64,000 nucleotides of DNA from Haladaptatus litoreus. GTDB taxonomy: Archaea > Halobacteriota > Halobacteria > Halobacteriales > Haladaptataceae. The notes beneath the pieces were generated by a model. It was not told where the DNA came from and did no database searches. It saw nothing but the letters and a program-made list of their open reading frames with translations. Location: the NCBI RefSeq assembly GCF_900156425.1, contig NZ_FTNO01000002.1, positions 168,125-232,124 on the forward strand, read 5' to 3'. Position numbers and translations under genes: made by a program. The first letter of the stretch is position 1, and each line of letters opens with the position of its first letter. Of this stretch, positions 59,898-64,000 are shown in pieces.

Positions 59898-61877
59898 ATG
59901 GATTTCGAGGCGATACCGGGTGTCGGTGCGAAGACGGCCGACGCGCTCACGGAACTCGACGGCTCCGTAGACGCGCTTGAAACCGGCGATGTGGCCACTC
60001 TCGCACGAGCGCCCAACATCTCAGAAGGGCGCGCCGCGGCCATCGCGCGCGCCGCAATCAGGATTCGACACGACGACCCCGGCGGCTTTCTCGCGACCGA
60101 CAGAGCGCGCGAACTGTACCGTGACGTTCTCACCCTGCTCCAAGCGCGGGCCGTCACTACCTACGCGGAAAAGCGCCTCAAAACGCTGTACCCCAGCGCG
60201 ACGGCCTCCCGAATCGAGGAGGTACACGAGTTCACCGCGCGAGCGATGAAACGAGAACCGACTGCTGAGATTCAGGATGCATTGGCGGGCGTCGAACCCC
60301 TGTCGAATCCGCGCGACGTGACCGTCCGCGACCGCTGTCTGGCGACGACGGACGCCGAGCGGTACGCGGAAGCCCGCAAAAAGATTCCCGAACTCCCCGT
60401 CGAGGTAGTCGAAGACGCTCGCGAGTTGGCCGAACTGGCGCGGGGGTACTCCACCGTCGTCGCGCTGGACGAATCGTTCACGGGCGTCACCATCGAAGGA
60501 GACGTTCGCGTCGAACCCGACGCACTCGAAACTCCGGCGGAACTCGTCCCCGAGCGACCGCTCGCCTTCTTCGCGGAAAATCGCGAGACGCTTCTCGCCG
60601 CCGTGGAAGTGCATCAGGTCGCGGGAATGGACGCACCGCTCGACATCGAAGAACTGGAATCGGCACTCGCCCGCGTGACGACGGACGGCAGCGTGACGGG
60701 CGACGACGAACTGGCCCGTCTGACCGACGCGATAGCCGATTTGGACGCTGGCGTGTCGATGGCGGAAAACGTGGCCAACGACCGCCTTCGGGACGCGATT
60801 CGGGAGCGCGACGTGACCATCGAAGGCTCTGATTTGCTGTCGCTGGTCGAACAAGGTGCAGGCGTGGATTCGCTGCTCTCGCGTGAACTGGCAGACGAGT
60901 ACGACGCCGCAATCGAGGCCGCGCGGGAGCACCTGATTGACACACTTTCGCTGGACGCTGGCGAAACCGAAATCGCTCGGCAGGCGTTCCCCGACGAACC
61001 CTCGTTTCCGGTCGAACACGACGAGAGCGTGATTGCGCGTCTCCGGGAGCAGTTGGAGGCCGAGAAGTCCCGTCGGGAAGAGCGACACAAACGCGATTTG
61101 GCGCAGACGCTCGCCGACGAACGCGAGTCGGCGGAGGAGTTGGTACACGCCGCGCTCGAACTGGACGTGGAACTCGCCGTGTCTCGGTTTGCGCGGGATT
61201 TCGACTGTGTGCTACCGGAGTTCGAAACTGGTGGAAACGGGTTCGAAATCGTCGGCGGACGGTCGCCCCTGCTGGACGTGGATTTCTCTGCGGTCGAACC
61301 GGTCGATTACGGCGTTTCGGGCGTCGCGCTCCTCTCGGGAGTCAACAGCGGCGGAAAAACCTCCACACTCGATTTGGTGGCACTCATCGTCATCCTCGCG
61401 CAGATGGGACTTCCGGTACCCGCCGAATCGGTTCGACTGGGACGGTTCGAGGAACTACACTATCACGGCAAAACGCAGGGGACCCTCGACGCCGGGGCGT
61501 TCGAGAGCACGCTTCGGGAGTTCGCCTCCCTCGCGGACGGGGAGGCTGGAAGATTGGTGCTGGTGGACGAACTCGAAAGCATCACGGAACCCGGAGCCAG
61601 CGCGAAAATCATCGCCGGGATTTTGGAGGAACTCGGCGAGCGCGACGTAACCGGCGTGTTCGTCTCCCACCTTGCGGACGAGATTCGTGACGTCGCCGAC
61701 GAAGATGTCGCGGTGGACGGCATCGAAGCCAAGGGATTGGTTGACGGCGAGTTGGTCGTCGAGCGCTCACCGGTGAAAAATCACCTCGCGCGGTCTACGC
61801 CCGAGTTAATCGTGGAGAAGTTGGCAGATGGCGGTGAAAGCGGGTTCTACGAACGACTGCTTGAGAAATTCGAGTAG
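59898..61877 (+). CDS. MutS-like ATPase with N-terminal helix-hairpin-helix
   Basis: A 659-residue protein. Residues 1-60 hold two helix-hairpin-helix motifs (EAIPGVGAKTADALTELDG, RAPNISEGRAAAIARAA). The middle is helical with a coiled coil (ARLREQLEAEKSRREERHKRD). The C-terminal MutS ATPase has Walker A VNSGGKTST, the segment DAGAFESTLREFASL, Walker B RLVLVDELESI, and VFVSHLADEI. The mismatch-recognition domain of MutS1 is absent, so a role in structure-specific DNA or translation-associated work, as in MutS2/MutS5, is more likely. TATA-like TTTTTTATGG at 59866-59874 fits a leaderless start. Confidence 0.85.
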   Translation: MDFEAIPGVGAKTADALTELDGSVDALETGDVATLARAPNISEGRAAAIARAAIRIRHDDPGGFLATDRARELYRDVLTLLQARAVTTYAEKRLKTLYPSATASRIEEVHEFTARAMKREPTAEIQDALAGVEPLSNPRDVTVRDRCLATTDAERYAEARKKIPELPVEVVEDARELAELARGYSTVVALDESFTGVTIEGDVRVEPDALETPAELVPERPLAFFAENRETLLAAVEVHQVAGMDAPLDIEELESALARVTTDGSVTGDDELARLTDAIADLDAGVSMAENVANDRLRDAIRERDVTIEGSDLLSLVEQGAGVDSLLSRELADEYDAAIEAAREHLIDTLSLDAGETEIARQAFPDEPSFPVEHDESVIARLREQLEAEKSRREERHKRDLAQTLADERESAEELVHAALELDVELAVSRFARDFDCVLPEFETGGNGFEIVGGRSPLLDVDFSAVEPVDYGVSGVALLSGVNSGGKTSTLDLVALIVILAQMGLPVPAESVRLGRFEELHYHGKTQGTLDAGAFESTLREFASLADGEAGRLVLVDELESITEPGASAKIIAGILEELGERDVTGVFVSHLADEIRDVADEDVAVDGIEAKGLVDGELVVERSPVKNHLARSTPELIVEKLADGGESGFYERLLEKFE

Positions 61878-62070
61878 GAAGGTTTTCGCGGGAAAGCAAG
61901 GCGCACCTTTTCAGTAGTAGACGTGCCTCACCTCATACCTCCGTCGTGACTTACCTCCCTTCGTACCTCCGTCGACCGACATCTCGCACAAATACCTCGT
62001 GACTAGCACATCAAACGCGCGTCAAGAGGCCACGAGGGCTATGAATCTTCATCCCGTGTTTCGTGCGAGT

Positions 62071-62760
62071 ATGGAGTACGAAATCACGAATCAACCGGGG
62101 TTCGCACAACTCGATATGACACTGGACGCGGAGGAGGGGATTCGGGCCGAAGCAGGGTCGCTGGTCAGCCATTCGCAGGGAGTCGAAATCACCGCGACCG
62201 AAGCTGACGAAACGGACTCACCGAGCCATGCCCTGCACGAGAGCAACCGACCATTCGCTACGACGTTCACCGCGAAACGACCCGGTACTGTAACGCTGGC
62301 ACCGCCGTTTCCGGGCGATATTTTTCATTTCAAGCTGCGTGACGAAATCCTGTACGCTCCCTCCTGTTCGTTCCTCGCAGTCGAGTTCGGCGTCGAACTC
62401 GACGCCGAACTCGGCGAAAACGAGAGGTTCGTCGAGTGCAAAAACGACTTTCTGCTGGAACTGTCGGGTTCAGGTTCGTCGTTTCTGTCGAGCTACGGCG
62501 CTCTTTCGGTCGTCAGTCTCGACCCCGAAGAGCGGTACGAAGTGGATACGGGCCACGTCGTCGCGTTCGAGGAAACGGTCGATTATTCGCTTCGCCGAGT
62601 GAGTAGCGTTAGCTCCGTCTCTGGGCACGGCGACGGACTCCTGTGTGAGTTCGAAGGGCCGGGAACCATCTGGACGCAGTCGCGTAGTCCAACGGCACTT
62701 TTGGCGTGGGTCGTCAGAAACAACCCCGGAAGCGGAGGAAACGCTTCGAAGGACGAATAG
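62071..62760 (+). CDS. AIM24 / TIGR00266 family protein
   Basis: A 229-residue beta-rich protein. MEYEITNQPGFAQLDMTLDAEEGIRAEAGSLVSHS is the typical start, with later GDIFHFKLRDEILYAPSCSFLAVE and DTGHVVAFEETVDYSLRRV. ATG 62071 is chosen because it matches the family start; upstream ATG/GTG codons exist. The family is widespread and of unknown function (named after a mitochondrial protein in yeast). It lies between the MutS-like gene and an aminotransferase gene. Confidence 0.85.
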   Translation: MEYEITNQPGFAQLDMTLDAEEGIRAEAGSLVSHSQGVEITATEADETDSPSHALHESNRPFATTFTAKRPGTVTLAPPFPGDIFHFKLRDEILYAPSCSFLAVEFGVELDAELGENERFVECKNDFLLELSGSGSSFLSSYGALSVVSLDPEERYEVDTGHVVAFEETVDYSLRRVSSVSSVSGHGDGLLCEFEGPGTIWTQSRSPTALLAWVVRNNPGSGGNASKDE

Positions 62761-62854
62761 TGAAATTATCGCCCGGTATAATTTGACGCGACGACAAGTG
62801 GCGGAAATTGCGCCCCGCACGACGCTTATTTAGTGGGAGGTTGAACGAACGTGT

Positions 62855-64000
62855 ATGCGAGAGGATTTTCTCCTACTCAACCCCGGCCCAGTCCCCCTCG
62901 CGCGTGAGGTTCGAACCGCGATGAGCGAACCGATGGTTTCGCACCGCTCCGCCGAGTTCGAATCGGTGTACGAACGCGCACAGAACAGTCTCGATTACAT
63001 CTTCGAGCGGTCGTCGCTCGATGGAACGAAAACGACGAGCGGCGGTACCAGCCTCGTCTTCAACGGCACCGCGACGATGGCGATGGAGGCCGCTGTGGCC
63101 AACCTTGCTGGCGAAGGCGACGAAGTCGTCACCGTCGTCAACGGGAAGTTCGGTCGGCGATTCAAGCGAATCGCCGACCGGTACGCGAATGTCACCCCCG
63201 TCGAGTTCGATTGGGGTCACCCGGTCGAACCAGAGGCAGTCGCAGAGGCCGTCAGCGACGACACGAAAGTCGTCACGATGGTTCACAACGAGACGAGCAC
63301 CGGATTGTTGAATCCGGTCGCCGAAGTCGGCGAAATCGCCGAGGAACACGACGCCTACTTCGTCGTTGACGGCGTCACCTCCCTCGGCGGCGACGAGTTC
63401 CTCGTTGACGAGTGGAACGTCGATGTCGCGGTCACGGACGCCCAGAAATGCCTCGCGGCTCCACCGGGCACCAGCGCGATGTACGCCACGCCCCGCGCAC
63501 AGGAAGCGTTCGACGGCGAGAAAGCGCCGTTTTACGAGGATTTGGACTGGCATCTTCGCAAGGCGGAGTCCCACCAGACACCCTTCACGAGCGCCGTCCC
63601 GCTCTTCCGCGGCCTCGCGGTTGCAGTGGAGAACATCGAAGAAGAGGGTATGCAGGAACGGATTTCCCGCCATCGGAGTCAGTCGCGGGCATTCCGCGCC
63701 GCGTTCATGGCGATGGGGTTGTCGATGTTCCCCGAGAAAAACGACGAATCAGAGTACTCGAACACCCTCACTGCGATTTCGCTCCCCGCAGGCGTCCGCG
63801 AGAATCCAGACGCCTTCTTCGACGCGGTGACCGACCGCAGTGTCAGCATCAGCGGCGGGCAGGCCCATCTCGGCGGCGAAATCTTCCGGGTGAGCAACAT
63901 GGGTAATCTCTCGTCGGAGCAGATTCTTCGCGGCGTGCGCGCCATCGGCGAGGCGTTTCACGAGGCCGGTGAGGACGTGGACTTGGAGGCCGGGATGGCC
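62855..64000 (+). CDS. Class V aminotransferase (alanine/serine-glyoxylate type), cut by window edge
   Basis: An open frame from ATG 62855 to the window end, 382 codons so far. FLLLNPGPVPLAREVR and VSHRSAEFESVYERAQ are the N-terminal family signature; FNGTATMAMEAAVANLAGEGDEVV, VVDGVTSLGGDE and VTDAQKCLAAPPGTSAMY (PLP-binding Lys) follow. TATA-like GCTTATTTAG at 62824-62833 precedes it. It would transfer an amino group to glyoxylate or a related acceptor. The C-terminus is missing only because the window ends. Confidence 0.9.
   Translation, partial: MREDFLLLNPGPVPLAREVRTAMSEPMVSHRSAEFESVYERAQNSLDYIFERSSLDGTKTTSGGTSLVFNGTATMAMEAAVANLAGEGDEVVTVVNGKFGRRFKRIADRYANVTPVEFDWGHPVEPEAVAEAVSDDTKVVTMVHNETSTGLLNPVAEVGEIAEEHDAYFVVDGVTSLGGDEFLVDEWNVDVAVTDAQKCLAAPPGTSAMYATPRAQEAFDGEKAPFYEDLDWHLRKAESHQTPFTSAVPLFRGLAVAVENIEEEGMQERISRHRSQSRAFRAAFMAMGLSMFPEKNDESEYSNTLTAISLPAGVRENPDAFFDAVTDRSVSISGGQAHLGGEIFRVSNMGNLSSEQILRGVRAIGEAFHEAGEDVDLEAGMA

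Noticed and set aside
59738..59980. 80-residue frame overlapping the Cys-rich peptide and MutS-like start
   Set aside because: Third frame, lacks a signal and runs into a real gene; the -1 frame with eight cysteines is far better supported.
1..64000. tRNA or rRNA genes
   Set aside because: No cloverleaf with a GGTTCGAATCC-type T-arm outside coding regions and no rRNA-like stretch was found by eye.

Overview
The window is chromosomal DNA of a halophilic archaeon (class Halobacteria). The evidence is an archaeal information-processing set (thermosome, PCNA, PriL, an RfcC-type clamp loader subunit, Hjc, aIF1A, Rio1, L40e, Trm1, Tsr3, RNase Z, a KH/Dim2-like protein), strongly acidic proteins, twin-arginine signal peptides, the haloarchaeal pair TatC1 plus double-length TatC2, bacterio-opsin-activator-type HTH regulators and DUF5786/DUF7282-type proteins. 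Moderate GC and the gene set would suit a Haladaptatus-like genus, but that is an inference. No tRNA, rRNA, CRISPR array or intact insertion sequence was seen.

Layout. 0-10 kb: acyl-CoA ligase, metallo-hydrolase, serS, a short-chain dehydrogenase, an HTH regulator and a three-gene solute-symporter operon. 10-16 kb: a candidate small RNA, tsr3, rpl40e, a GNAT enzyme, a DUF5786/DUF99/uracil-DNA-glycosylase row, UspA and a phosphate permease. 16-26 kb: a Tat-exported beta-propeller joined to a degenerate kinase, hisH, trm1, two membrane proteins, divergent glnA/lrp and two regulators. 26-34 kb: thermosome and the translation genes KH/Dim2, rio1, aif1A and tyrS, separated by two inverted copies of a dispersed repeat. 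34-46 kb: a DUF460 protein, a Tat-exported peptidoglycan amidase, rnz, a Thr-rich surface protein, rfcC, hisG, an S-adenosylhomocysteine-type deaminase and ahcY. 46-54 kb: hjc, a divergent regulator/unknown pair, SWIM protein, priL, pcn and rlmE. 54-64 kb: a ribbon-helix-helix/YhhQ pair, divergent tatC2/tatC1, larE, a frameshifted Tat-signal Cys-rich peptide gene under an AT-rich promoter, a MutS-like protein, an AIM24-type protein and the start of a class V aminotransferase.

How the genes fit. Most of the window is core metabolism and information processing. The unusual layer is export: TatC1 and TatC2 lie in the same window as three predicted Tat substrates, namely the propeller/pseudokinase receptor, a bacterial-cell-wall amidase in an organism that has no peptidoglycan, and a small eight-cysteine peptide. 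The last two sit behind AT-rich promoters with palindromic operator-like sites and look like regulated, possibly antagonistic, exported products. The noncoding DNA holds hairpin-rich dispersed repeats; one family keeps a hairpin at a fixed position although its stem sequence differs between copies, as expected for a structured element.
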